Origin: Bermanella sp036960565
GTDB taxonomy: Bacteria; Pseudomonadota; Gammaproteobacteria; Pseudomonadales; Oceanobacteraceae
Direction: 5' to 3'
DNA: 64,000 nt
NCBI GenBank assembly: GCA_036960565.1
Contig: JBALXQ010000038.1
Location: forward strand, 1-64,000
A program made the translations under genes and the position numbers. Below are positions 1 through 8,939 of this stretch, piece by piece (position 1 is the first letter of the stretch; each line of letters starts with the position of its first letter). Below the pieces are notes generated by a model. The model ran no database searches and was not told the DNA's origin. It saw only the letters and a list, made by a program, of their open reading frames with translations.

Positions 1-471
1 TGCCAAGCGTGTAAAGCGAGTAGGGGTCATGGATAACGGCCAAGGAATAGTCTGGCTATGGTAAACCTTGCCGTAAAAAGCTATTTTTTCTGCTATCTCC
101 AGCGTAGAAAATGGCAGCATGAGCAACAGATAAATGAAGGGGATGATTAGGTGCAAGGCATCGGTTCGATTAAAATCACTGTCTAAGCGCAAAGCCGATT
201 TTAGATACAAGTAGAAAAATATAGGAATAGCCGCGCTTAACGGCACTGATAAAATCACCACGTAACCATTAATGGTTCGAGCCTCTAACCCCGTGCCATA
301 TTGTGCGAAGTGATAGACGGCCATCTCCCCCAGCACAAAAGCAAAGCCCAGCATCATCATCACAAAAAAGCTTTTAGCTTTATTGTTTTGATGCTCCGAC
401 AAGCCCACCCAGGCGCACATTAATAAACAGCAAACCATGGCGATCAGTAGGGGAATGGATATTAAACTCAT
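1..471 (-). CDS. Partial membrane protein, N-terminal part only
   Basis: Reading leftwards from an ATG, 157 codons stay open to the window edge, so the C-terminus is missing. The visible part is very hydrophobic, with about four likely membrane segments by eye (near residues 4-20, 36-54, 72-92 and 106-124). Several marine gammaproteobacterial AraC-family regulators start with such a membrane region, but no DNA-binding domain lies in this window, so that is only a guess. It is transcribed divergently from the penicillin-acylase gene; the 245 bp between them must hold both promoters. Confidence 0.6.
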   Translation of the reverse strand, partial: MSLISIPLLIAMVCCLLMCAWVGLSEHQNNKAKSFFVMMMLGFAFVLGEMAVYHFAQYGTGLEARTINGYVVILSVPLSAAIPIFFYLYLKSALRLDSDFNRTDALHLIIPFIYLLLMLPFSTLEIAEKIAFYGKVYHSQTIPWPLSMTPTRFTRLA

Positions 472-716
472 TTTTCTCGCGAACTTTGAATACAGACCCA
501 CAATACTGCAATAAAAACTAAGTCTCGTACACTCTAATAATTAAAAATATAAGTGTTTGTTTTATAAGGGTTTTTTATAATTCCGAACAGATCGGCTAGG
601 ACGATAAACCTCTCATTAGGGTCTATTCTGATAGTACCTTTAATGAATCCCTATTTATTAAAGAGTCCGAATAGACTTAGGCGATTTGTTTTTACAAATG
701 CCTTATGGAGTACCTA

Positions 717-3155
717 ATGATAAAAAAAATAACAAATAAAGCGGGCACCTTGCCCTGGGCCCTAGCGTTATCGGCCACGCTTGTGGGGTGCGGAAGTGAT
801 GATAATAAAGCCAGCGATGCCGCGCCTGATACACAGCAAACTACTAACAGTGTGCTCATTGAATACACCTCTTTCGGGGTGCCACATATCAGCGCCGACA
901 ATGCCAAATCTTTGTATTACGGTCAGGCTTATGCCCATGCTAAAGACAACATGTGTACCCTAGCCGAGGAAGTTATTGGGGTACGCGCCCAGCGTGCGCT
1001 CACCTTTGGCGCCGGCAGTAATGATGCAAATATTGCCGCCGACCTAGCCGTGCAGGTGCTAGATGTATATGGTCAAGCACAAGCAGCTATGGACACTATC
1101 TCAAGTGATCATCTTGAGGTATTAAGCGGTTATGCCAATGGTTTTAACCAAGCGGTGCTGGATAAAAACGGTGCCTACCCATCACCTTGCAGCGGTGATA
1201 ATGCCTATGCTATTCCCACTGTAGAGGTAGTAGATTTATATGCTTACCACCTGTACTTGGCCCTGTATGCCAGTGGTGCAGCCTTAAGCGGATCAATTGC
1301 GACTGCCAGTGTTCCGGTAACACAAGTAGCCAATTCCACCACGGTTAATACCAGCCTAGTGAGCAGCATTAATGCCGTCACCGAAGACACTCATCAACTG
1401 GGCAGTAACGGTTGGGCATTGGGTAAGGATAAAACCGAATCGGGTAAGGGCATGTTGTTATCTAACCCGCATTTTCCTTGGAGCGGCTCCAAACGATTTG
1501 TACAAAGCCAGCTGACGATTCCTGGTGAGCTTAATATCACAGGGGTGAGTTTTGTGGGGGTGCCCGGCATTCTCATTGGCTTTAACGAGCACCTAGCCTG
1601 GACCCATACGGTGTCGCAATCTAAGCGCTTTACCCTGTATAACTTAACGCTAGATCCAGAAGACGCCACCCGTTATTTATATGGTGAAGAGTATCGCCAA
1701 ATGAGCAGCCAAGACTATACGGTAACGGTGCTCAACGAGGACGGCACCACCAGCGAAGTGAGCAAAACTCTGTATGCCTCACACTATGGCCCTATGATCG
1801 GATGGTCTAATGGTGGCGCGCAAACATATCGTGATGCCAATCAGGGAAATCATAATATGGTGAAGCAATGGTTGGCCATGAATAAGGCCACCAGCCTTGC
1901 CGAATTTGAACAAGCCTTTGCCGATTTCCAAGGTATTCCGTGGGTGAACACCATTGCCACCGATAAAGAAGGTACTGCCTTTTACATTGATGGTAGCCGT
2001 ACCGCTAACCTGCATCCTTTGGTCGATGCTGGAGTTAAAAGCGCATTAATTAATCCCGCTACCGACGTAGCTACCGCGACTTTACAATATTTATGGCAGG
2101 GAGGCCGAGGCCAGCTGATTTTGGATGGCAGTAACCCGTTTTATGAATGGATTGATACCGGCACCACGCCCGTTGCAGGAGTCGTACCTTTCGAGAATGC
2201 GCCTAAGCTGACACGAACCGATTACGTGTTTAATGCCAACAGCAGCCCGTGGTTAACCAATATGACGCAAACCATGGATGACTTTTCTATTGTCTATGGC
2301 CCAGCTAATACAGTGCGCAGCCCGCGTACGCGCCTAAACGCCACCATGCTTGAAGAAGTATCGGCCAATGGCAGTTCAGGTGCAGATGGCAAATACAGCT
2401 TAACCGAGCTTAAAGCCGTGGTAACAGGTGAGCGTGGCATGAGCAGCGAGTTAATTAAAAACGAACTGGCCCAGCGATGTAATGGCGTTACTACGGTTAC
2501 GGTTGATCAAACTGTCGTAGACATAAGCGCCGCCTGTACGGTGTTAAGCAACTGGGATGGGCTTTATAAAAACACCAGCGTCGGGTCGCAAGTCTTTAGG
2601 GAGTTCCTAAAAGAATTTCACCTAGTGGGTGAAGCATGGTTGTCCGATGATTTATTTGAAGTGTCGTTTGATGCAACCGCGCCTCTTGCCACGCCTTCAG
2701 GCTTGAAGGCAAATAGCGCGGAAGTAGCCGCTAATGAAGATCCTATCTTATTGGCCTTGGGAGCCGCCGTGCAAACTCTGCAACTGGCTAATATCGCACT
2801 GGATGCCCCATTGGGTGATCTTCAATACGCCATGAAAAATGACGAGCGTATTTCTATTCCGGGCGGCATAGGCCTAGAGGGGGTATTTGATATTAACTCC
2901 AGCGGCAGCAGTAAGGTAGGAGCCAATGACTACGAGGTGACTCATGGTGCTAGCTGGGTAATGGCGCTTGAATTTACGGATGCTGGCCCTAAGGCTGATG
3001 CATTTTTAGCGTATAGCCAATCCCATGATCCCGAGTCGGAATTTTACGCCGACCAGACTCGTTTGTTTTCAACCGGTGATTGGCGCCCTGTGGTGTTCAC
3101 CGCAGAAGAGATTGCCAATGACCTAGTGAGTAGCAGCACCCTGCAAACTCACTAG
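717..3155 (+). CDS. Penicillin acylase family lipoprotein (Ntn hydrolase)
   Basis: The family cleaves amide bonds in beta-lactams or N-acyl-homoserine lactones after self-processing of a precursor. The chosen start has GGAG six bases upstream; an in-frame ATG four codons earlier lacks one. The N-terminus is a lipoprotein signal with lipobox LVGC (Cys about residue 25), so the enzyme is probably anchored to the outer or inner membrane facing the periplasm. The expected nucleophile is the Ser in LGSNGWALG (about residue 230), which becomes the N-terminus of the beta chain after autoproteolysis. The length of about 812 residues fits the alpha-spacer-beta layout. The substrate cannot be told from sequence; quorum-signal or aculeacin-type acylase activity are options. 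Monocistronic, followed by a hairpin terminator. Confidence 0.9.
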   Translation: MIKKITNKAGTLPWALALSATLVGCGSDDNKASDAAPDTQQTTNSVLIEYTSFGVPHISADNAKSLYYGQAYAHAKDNMCTLAEEVIGVRAQRALTFGAGSNDANIAADLAVQVLDVYGQAQAAMDTISSDHLEVLSGYANGFNQAVLDKNGAYPSPCSGDNAYAIPTVEVVDLYAYHLYLALYASGAALSGSIATASVPVTQVANSTTVNTSLVSSINAVTEDTHQLGSNGWALGKDKTESGKGMLLSNPHFPWSGSKRFVQSQLTIPGELNITGVSFVGVPGILIGFNEHLAWTHTVSQSKRFTLYNLTLDPEDATRYLYGEEYRQMSSQDYTVTVLNEDGTTSEVSKTLYASHYGPMIGWSNGGAQTYRDANQGNHNMVKQWLAMNKATSLAEFEQAFADFQGIPWVNTIATDKEGTAFYIDGSRTANLHPLVDAGVKSALINPATDVATATLQYLWQGGRGQLILDGSNPFYEWIDTGTTPVAGVVPFENAPKLTRTDYVFNANSSPWLTNMTQTMDDFSIVYGPANTVRSPRTRLNATMLEEVSANGSSGADGKYSLTELKAVVTGERGMSSELIKNELAQRCNGVTTVTVDQTVVDISAACTVLSNWDGLYKNTSVGSQVFREFLKEFHLVGEAWLSDDLFEVSFDATAPLATPSGLKANSAEVAANEDPILLALGAAVQTLQLANIALDAPLGDLQYAMKNDERISIPGGIGLEGVFDINSSGSSKVGANDYEVTHGASWVMALEFTDAGPKADAFLAYSQSHDPESEFYADQTRLFSTGDWRPVVFTAEEIANDLVSSSTLQTH

Positions 3156-3170
3156 TTTATTGTTTGAAAG

Positions 3171-3203
3171 CCCACATGCTGAGTAACAGATGTGGGTTCT
3201 TTT
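3171..3203 (+). terminator. Rho-independent terminator after acylase gene
   Basis: Arms CCCACAT and ATGTGGG enclose a 12-base loop and are followed by TTCTTTT, fifteen bases past the acylase stop codon. Confidence 0.7.
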
Positions 3204-3341
3204 AACCTCCCCCTCCTTTAACTCTTTTCTTGTGCCTTAATGCATGGGCTTATTTCGAATCTTCCTACCTTTCACGCTGCTATACTAAATCAGTCAGCTA
3301 GGGCTGATGCGCAATTTAGAGCATTAAAGATTGGTGGACAT

Positions 3342-4145
3342 ATGAATGTAGGTCTTTTATTACTATTAATTATATTTGTTGTGCCCAACGCTTATGCATT
3401 GGACGAATCAAATTATGATGTAATACAGATTGCCACCGAAGAATACCCGCCTTTTACCAGCACAAAGCTTAAGCACCATGGCCTCATGAGCCATATCGTG
3501 AGCGCCGCATTTTTATTGGAAAATATTAAAGTTGAATATTCATTTTGGCCCGCCGCGCGTGCTTTTTATCTGGCGGAACAGGGCGATGTTGATGCTACCT
3601 TACCGTGGGCGAAAAGGGCTGGGCGTGAACAGAAATTTTATTACAGCGAACCAGTTTTGGATGTGGGCTGGGAGCATTTTTACTATAAGAAAAATTTGCC
3701 CCTTAAGTGGTCTCCAGCAAAGCGTGACTACAATGCGCTACAGGACCTAACCATAGGCGCCATTATTTCTTATAACTATGGTAAAGCATTTCAAAAAGCA
3801 GAAAAAGATGAGGTGTTCCAAGTGCTGCGGGCGAATAATTTAAAGCAGTTGTTCGAGATGCTGCTGGCCGAGCGCATTGATGCGGTGGTGAGTAAAGAAC
3901 TGGTGGCACAATATACTTTGCAAACTGAATTTAGCCCTGACCAGATCTCACAGTTGGCGTCTTTACCTGAAAATCTAGGGCCGTCTACTTATGATTATTT
4001 GTTACTTTCAAAAAAGAAAAAGAGTTCACCATTTTTTTTAGAGGCATTAAATCGAGGCCTAAAAAAACTTCACAGTAGTGGCCAATATAATGAGTTCATT
4101 GCCAATTATAAAAAAGGTGAGTACCTAATATTTCATGGAAATTAA
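3342..4145 (+). CDS. Orphan periplasmic solute-binding protein, SBP_bac_3 family
   Basis: About 267 residues with a signal peptide ending near AYA-LD, then a type-2 periplasmic-binding fold of the polar amino-acid family, starting IATEEYPPFT. The internal ATG was chosen because GGTGG precedes it and because it puts the signal peptide at the N-terminus; a longer frame from 3240 would bury that signal. The motif FWPAARA and the run ending YSEPV are typical of the orphan binding proteins common in marine gammaproteobacteria. No permease or ATPase gene is nearby, so a stand-alone uptake role is doubtful; sensing or scavenging is possible. Ligand unknown. Confidence 0.8.
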   Translation: MNVGLLLLLIIFVVPNAYALDESNYDVIQIATEEYPPFTSTKLKHHGLMSHIVSAAFLLENIKVEYSFWPAARAFYLAEQGDVDATLPWAKRAGREQKFYYSEPVLDVGWEHFYYKKNLPLKWSPAKRDYNALQDLTIGAIISYNYGKAFQKAEKDEVFQVLRANNLKQLFEMLLAERIDAVVSKELVAQYTLQTEFSPDQISQLASLPENLGPSTYDYLLLSKKKKSSPFFLEALNRGLKKLHSSGQYNEFIANYKKGEYLIFHGN

Positions 4146-4205
4146 TCATCGATCTTATTCTAAAAAAACCAAGAAAAAGTGAGACTGATATTATTGGAGT
4201 TCTAT

Positions 4206-4568
4206 ATGAAAATGGCCAGCTATCTCAAGGAAATCCCTTTACACAGAACAGAACGTTTTGATGCGATTTTAGGTTTAATAAAAGAAATGTATCCATCTGC
4301 CATGGAATCAATGAAATACCAAATGCCTACGTTTGAAAATATAGAAGATAACCAATCAGGCGTTAAACCAGGCTGGATTGCCTTGGCCAACAAGAAAAGC
4401 TATCTGTCGTTATACACTTGTATGGAGGCACACATCACGCCATTTAAAGTTCTTCACCCTCAAATTAAGACTGGCGTGGGCTGTATTAATTTCCGCGATA
4501 AAGATGATATTTTTTTAGCCGATTTAAAGGTGGTGATTAAAAGTGCCATGGAGTACCAGCACAAATAG
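4206..4568 (+). CDS. DUF1801 (YdhG-like) family protein
   Basis: A 120-residue cytosolic protein. The start has TTGGAG six bases upstream; the frame extends nine codons further but without a better site. The sequence contains the family pattern YPSAMESMKYQMPTF near residue 30, then WIALANKKSYLSLY and a C-terminal cysteine region GVGCINF. The DUF1801 fold is found in YdhG and in the frataxin-like Bacillus protein YdhG/Fra, proposed as an iron chaperone, but most members are uncharacterised. It stands alone between a binding protein and a PfpI-family gene. The function is therefore only a family assignment. Confidence 0.75.
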   Translation: MKMASYLKEIPLHRTERFDAILGLIKEMYPSAMESMKYQMPTFENIEDNQSGVKPGWIALANKKSYLSLYTCMEAHITPFKVLHPQIKTGVGCINFRDKDDIFLADLKVVIKSAMEYQHK

Positions 4569-4713
4569 GCTATTGCTGAAATTTAATGCGTTTATTTGGC
4601 GCTTTTAATTGCCCCCTTTAATTGACACCTTTCATTGACAAGAGGGCAGCACTCATAGATAAAAGGTCCACATATAATAATAAAAGAAAGCCCCTAGGGG
4701 TTGTGGATACACA

Positions 4714-5616
4714 ATGCAAAAACTGCCCGTTCTCATTCCTTTACCCAGCCATGACTATGACCCCAGCGAAGTAGCGGTGTCGTGGAAGACCCTTACTCAA
4801 GCAGGGTTTGAAGTGGTGTTTGCCACGCAGGACGGCAAGCCTGCCCAAGCGGACGCCATGATGTTAAGCGGTGAGGGGCTAGACCCCTGGGGATTCATGC
4901 CTTTTTTAAAGAAAATACGCTTCATTGGGCTCATGTTACGGGCCAATACAAGCGCTCGTGGTGCTCACCAAGAAATGCTCCTAGATAAAAATTATCAAAC
5001 GCCGCTTACCTATCAAGCGCTAAACCCTAACGATTATAGCGGGCTGATATTACCCGGTGGTCACGCTCCCCGTATGCGCCAATATTTAGAAGATAAAACC
5101 TTGCAAAGTTTTGTGGCCGATTTTTTTGATCAAAGTGATGAAGCCCTTGCGTCTAAATCTATGGTGCCTAAACCAGTTGGGGCTATTTGTCATGGCGTGG
5201 TGCTGGCGGCTCGAGCAATATCTAAAGAAAGTGGGAAGTCGGTTTTATTTGGTAAAAAAACCACAGCGCTTACCTGGAAGCTTGAAAAATCGGCTTGGGA
5301 TCTAACGCGTTTTTACGCAAGGTTTTGGGATAGCAATTACTATCGCACCTACCAAGAGCAACCTGGCGAAGAAAAAGGTTATCAAGGCGTGCAACAAGAA
5401 GTGACTCGGGCATTAAAAAGTGAAAGTGACTTTTTAGATGTACCCAATAAAACACCTGGATTTTTATTCAAAACCTTGGGGGTATTTAGAGATAGTGCCA
5501 CCAACGCCCAGCCCGCTTGGGTGGTGCGTGATGGTTACTACCTTTCAGCCCGATGGCCCGGAGACGTAAACACCTTTGCCAAAAGGTTTGTTGATGTATT
5601 GAAGGAAGCGAGTTAG
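4714..5616 (+). CDS. DJ-1/PfpI family protein (type 1 glutamine amidotransferase-like)
   Basis: 300 residues, longer than the approximately 190-230 of simple PfpI members. The nucleophile elbow AICHG places the reactive cysteine at residue 159, with His160 next to it, and the family acidic residue is probably Glu19 in DPSEV. The strand-loop LILPGGHAPRMRQYL (about 111-125) is the conserved core. Relatives include Hsp31-type chaperone/deglycases and isocyanide hydratase; the precise activity cannot be chosen. The C-terminal 100 residues are an extension with no motif that I recognise. The palindrome CCCCTAGGGG sits just before the start and may also supply the ribosome-binding site. Confidence 0.8.
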   Translation: MQKLPVLIPLPSHDYDPSEVAVSWKTLTQAGFEVVFATQDGKPAQADAMMLSGEGLDPWGFMPFLKKIRFIGLMLRANTSARGAHQEMLLDKNYQTPLTYQALNPNDYSGLILPGGHAPRMRQYLEDKTLQSFVADFFDQSDEALASKSMVPKPVGAICHGVVLAARAISKESGKSVLFGKKTTALTWKLEKSAWDLTRFYARFWDSNYYRTYQEQPGEEKGYQGVQQEVTRALKSESDFLDVPNKTPGFLFKTLGVFRDSATNAQPAWVVRDGYYLSARWPGDVNTFAKRFVDVLKEAS

Positions 5617-5632
5617 AAAATAATATGTTTTT

Positions 5633-6433
5633 TCAATTGCACAGTGATTCAATATTAGCCTTATTTAGCTGAATGCTTTCTCCATCTTTGGGAATAAAAA
5701 AACGCTGCTGCCAGTGGCGTTTTGTTATTTCATCTTGCAACTCTTTGCGGCTTACCGGGCAGTGATCTAACGCCTCTAAATGATTGGCAATGACTTTTCC
5801 GCTTGCTAATTCTCCAACCTTTAAAGCTTCCTTAAGACCCATGATAATTTCACCACCCACATCAAATTGTGCACCGCCTGCCGGAATCACAATGATATCT
5901 GGCTGTTGTGATTGAATGGTGCGCTGCACGGCTTGGGTTAAGATGGTGTCTCCGCTTAAATATAAAGTAGGCTCATGAGGCAACGTAATGACAAAGCCAT
6001 AACCATGGGCCATGAACCTACCCACTATGCCTAAGCCGTGTACACAGGGCACAAGTGTGATTTGGCCGTTTAAAAAATCATTGGTTTTATGTTTATCTAA
6101 TACCTGTACTTTCAAGCCTTTCTTTTTTAAATACTCGCTGTCTTGGTATGAACAAAAGACAGGAATATCATTGTCTCTTAGCCATCTAATGGCCTTACGG
6201 TCTAAATGATCAAAGTGACCTTTTTGGCAATGGGTGATTAAGCAGTGCGTTACTTTTTCTAATAACGCTTGGCTATTCTGAGGGAGTTCTACAATTGGAT
6301 TCTTGCGTCGGGATTTCGTAGCGTATTTTAAAGAAGGAATGGATCCTTTAGGAGCGAGCATAGGGTCAACTAAAATCACATGTTCATTTGATTCTATCAC
6401 TAGGGTGGCATTGCGCAGCTGGGTGATTTTCAT
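5633..6433 (-). CDS. MBL-fold metallo-hydrolase, UlaG-like
   Basis: 266 residues of the metallo-beta-lactamase fold. The start chosen has GTGGAG six bases upstream, giving MKITQLRNATLVIE; ten extra codons are possible upstream. Metal ligands are visible as His68, His73, Asp75 and His76 in THCQKGHFDH; compared with the canonical HxHxDH there are three extra residues between the first and second histidine. Further ligands are likely in CVHGLG, LSGDT and ANHLEALDH. The UlaG branch includes L-ascorbate-6-phosphate lactonase and NAPE-PLD-like enzymes, but most bacterial members are unassigned. Convergent with the PfpI gene, with a gap of only 16 bases. Confidence 0.8.
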   Translation of the reverse strand: MKITQLRNATLVIESNEHVILVDPMLAPKGSIPSLKYATKSRRKNPIVELPQNSQALLEKVTHCLITHCQKGHFDHLDRKAIRWLRDNDIPVFCSYQDSEYLKKKGLKVQVLDKHKTNDFLNGQITLVPCVHGLGIVGRFMAHGYGFVITLPHEPTLYLSGDTILTQAVQRTIQSQQPDIIVIPAGGAQFDVGGEIIMGLKEALKVGELASGKVIANHLEALDHCPVSRKELQDEITKRHWQQRFFIPKDGESIQLNKANIESLCN

Positions 6434-6548
6434 GTTTGACTCCACTAATGAATATGAATTCATTGTACGGAATCAAGCCACTGGCTATGATAGTTTAGTC
6501 AGCCAAAAAACATACATAAATCGCCAGATTACACCGTTAAGGATTAAC

Positions 6549-6867
6549 ATGTCGCTCATTGCCAATACCCCCCAAGCCGCCTTATTACGCGGTGATCTTT
6601 ACCTCTCATCGCACAAAAGACGAGAATGGATATGGTAAAATGGCAGATAGAATGGAAGAGCTGGCCTCGCAGCAGCCGGGATTCTTAGGGATAGAATCTG
6701 CCCGTGAAGAAGTGGGCATTACCGTTTCTTATTGGAGCAGCCTTGAAGCCATTAAAAGTTGGAAAGCCAATAGCGAACACCTTCAAGCGCAAAAAAATGG
6801 CCGGGATACTTGGTATTCAGACTTTAGCGTACGTATTAGTAAAGTAGAACGGGACTATCGTTTGTAA
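6549..6867 (+). pseudogene. ABM-family monooxygenase, apparent frameshift at a C6 run
   Basis: The antibiotic-biosynthesis-monooxygenase-like protein reads cleanly from YYAVIFTS to the stop. Its natural start, however, is the ATG at 6549 preceded by AAGGA, and that frame gives MSLIANTP before leaving the conserved frame. Removing one C from the six-C run at 6568-6573 joins the two parts as MSLIANTPKPPYYAV, which matches the usual family N-terminus. As given, the only in-frame start is a TTG at 6559 with no ribosome site. Possible explanations are a base-call error, a true mutation or slippage. The domain is a dimeric ferredoxin-like fold of about 100 residues, often linked to heme or quinone oxygenation. 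Family call is secure; the integrity is not. Confidence 0.7.
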
Positions 6868-6971
6868 AAACCCTGTTCTCATGGGTGCTCACACTGTTAG
6901 CCATATCTGTTTATAACAGGCTAAAAGCGCTAAACTGTTGGCTCATATAAAATAGAGATAGGTTGTTATTC

Positions 6972-7868
6972 ATGGCTGTGCGTCTTCCTTCGCTGAATGT
7001 TTTAACTGCTTTTGAGGCAGCGGCGCGCCATGTGAGTTTTAAAGAAGCGGCCACAGAGCTTTTTCTTACGCCGTCGGCGGTGAGTCATCAGGTGAAGGTT
7101 CTGGAAAAAGAATTAAATCTAGTGCTGTTTAAACGACTTAATCGGGCGCTTGAACTCACCCCTGAAGGTCAAAGATATTACTTGTCTATCAGAGGGCCAT
7201 TAAACCAGCTTAAACAGGCCACCGAAGAGTTACTGGCAGGAGAGCACGGTGGTGCTTTTCGTATTAACAGTATTCCTTTCATTACCAACACGCTTATTAT
7301 TCCTCACCTGCAAGATTTTAAAAACAGCCATAAAAATTTGCACATTCAAATTGAATCTCGAATTAAGCGAATCGATTTTGGTGCGGGCAATACCGATGTG
7401 GCCATTCGTTATAAAAAAGGCAACGAAGAAGATTTACATTATGAAGAAATCACGCCTATCTCTATTACGCCGGTGTGCAGTAAGCAGTATTTAAATAATT
7501 ATATAGAAAATAACGGCAATAAAAAAAATGCCCCGCATAATATCATTCGTCTCACTAACGACCCTGTATCCTGGCCCAGATGGATAGATCAATGGCACAA
7601 AGATCTTAAAGTTCAAGATGAACTTTTGCTCGATAGCTATCAGGGAGTATTAGACAGTGCCCAAGGCGGTTTGGGTTTGGCCATGGGTTTTTTACCAGCA
7701 CTATTACCCTACCTTAAAAGCGGTGAGCTGGTATTACCGTTTGCCAATGAAGAATGTGAGTCGGGGCACTTGTATCTAGTTTATCCTAAGCAAAATGCCA
7801 ACAAGCCCGTAATACAGTCTTTTCAAGCCTGGTTTAAAGCGCTGATCCAGGCTCTCACTCAAAAGTAA
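6972..7868 (+). CDS. LysR-type transcriptional regulator, GcvA-like
   Basis: 298 residues. The winged helix-turn-helix occupies residues 5-65 with the GcvA-style stretch SFKEAATELFLTPSAVSHQV, followed by an effector-binding domain with RINSIPFITN near residue 95 and DVAIRYKKG near 138. The ATG is used because the upstream alternative (TTG, three codons earlier) is poorer; GAGATAGG lies upstream. Relatives of GcvA control glycine cleavage, beta-lactamase (AmpR) and many unrelated genes. Here the neighbours on the same strand are the ABM gene and an alpha/beta hydrolase, so either could be a target, but no operator was identified. Confidence 0.88.
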   Translation: MAVRLPSLNVLTAFEAAARHVSFKEAATELFLTPSAVSHQVKVLEKELNLVLFKRLNRALELTPEGQRYYLSIRGPLNQLKQATEELLAGEHGGAFRINSIPFITNTLIIPHLQDFKNSHKNLHIQIESRIKRIDFGAGNTDVAIRYKKGNEEDLHYEEITPISITPVCSKQYLNNYIENNGNKKNAPHNIIRLTNDPVSWPRWIDQWHKDLKVQDELLLDSYQGVLDSAQGGLGLAMGFLPALLPYLKSGELVLPFANEECESGHLYLVYPKQNANKPVIQSFQAWFKALIQALTQK

Positions 7869-7980
7869 GCACTTAAAGTGCTTTAGTCAGGCAAAGAAAA
7901 CTCACCTGAAGCGCGGTAAAATCCCGTTTGTTCAACGTGCCATACCTTCCTAAGCTGGAGGCTCCTATTAGGAGTCCAGC

Positions 7981-8904
7981 ATGATTTCAGAAGCCATTGA
8001 CGGTTTATTGCCAACCTTACGAAAAAATAAAATCTTAAATAATCGGGCGGTGTATTCCCGTGATGGTATTCAATTTATGGAGATGGGAAATTGCCTCATT
8101 CGTTATCGAGTGGTGGGCAGTGGTAGCAAAACCCTAGTATTTGAAACCGATCCACCAGTGGTGATTGAACACTATGATGAATTAGTTGGTCTCTTAAAAA
8201 ACGATTATAAAATTGTTATTTTTGAGCCACCGGGTTTTGGGTTTTCGGTACCCAGCATGACACTTGATTATGGCTTTAAATCGGTGGTGAGTATTACCGA
8301 ACAATTTCTCGAACGGTTAGCTTTGGGCCCTTATGTCTTTAACGCTCCTTGTGTATTGGGTTATGGCGCACTGGGGTTAGCACAAAAACGCCCAGACCTA
8401 ATTGAAAAAATAGTGTTAATGCAGGTACCCAGCTGGACAGAGATGCTTAAATGGAAACAGGGTCGTGACCCTCAAGGGATTTTGGCCACACCGGTAATTG
8501 GCCAATTGTTATTGCAAATGTTAAAACGCAAGCGCACTCCACAATGGTTTGAGGCTTCCCTTGGTAGTATGAAATTACATCCGCATTTTAACCAAATTGC
8601 GCAAGAGGCCTTTAAACACGGGGCCAGTTTTAATTTGGCTTCGGGCTTTCAACAATACCTATCGGGTTCGTCTCCCTTAACTCACAAGGTACAGCAGCCA
8701 AGTTTAATTATCTGGGGAGACTTGGATCCATCGCATTGTATAACCTGCAAAGCGTCTACTTCTATTATGGTGGAGGATGCGCAGGTAATACACATTAATG
8801 AGTCGGGGCATTTTCCAGAATTAGAAACCCCCGATATATTTTGTGGACACCTGGTTAATTTTCTAGAAACTCAAGAACACGTGGCCGTTCATGGTGAGCA
8901 CTAA
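7981..8904 (+). CDS. Divergent alpha/beta hydrolase-fold protein lacking a clear Ser nucleophile
   Basis: 307 residues. The fold is supported by IFEPPGFGFS (about 80-89), ALGLAQKRPDLIEKIVLM after the nucleophile position, the acid-loop IIWGDLDP and the histidine-loop INESGHFPELETP. Where active members have a G-x-S-x-G elbow this protein reads NAPCVLGYGA (121-130), so the serine is absent and Cys124 is the only candidate nucleophile; the usual HG oxyanion motif is also replaced, by ETDPP. It may therefore be a non-hydrolytic member or use a different chemistry. GGAG-rich sequence precedes the ATG. It ends 35 bases from the convergent siderophore operon. Confidence 0.7.
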   Translation: MISEAIDGLLPTLRKNKILNNRAVYSRDGIQFMEMGNCLIRYRVVGSGSKTLVFETDPPVVIEHYDELVGLLKNDYKIVIFEPPGFGFSVPSMTLDYGFKSVVSITEQFLERLALGPYVFNAPCVLGYGALGLAQKRPDLIEKIVLMQVPSWTEMLKWKQGRDPQGILATPVIGQLLLQMLKRKRTPQWFEASLGSMKLHPHFNQIAQEAFKHGASFNLASGFQQYLSGSSPLTHKVQQPSLIIWGDLDPSHCITCKASTSIMVEDAQVIHINESGHFPELETPDIFCGHLVNFLETQEHVAVHGEH

Positions 8905-8939
8905 ATTGCTAGCGATATCAGCTAGCCAATGACTCATGT

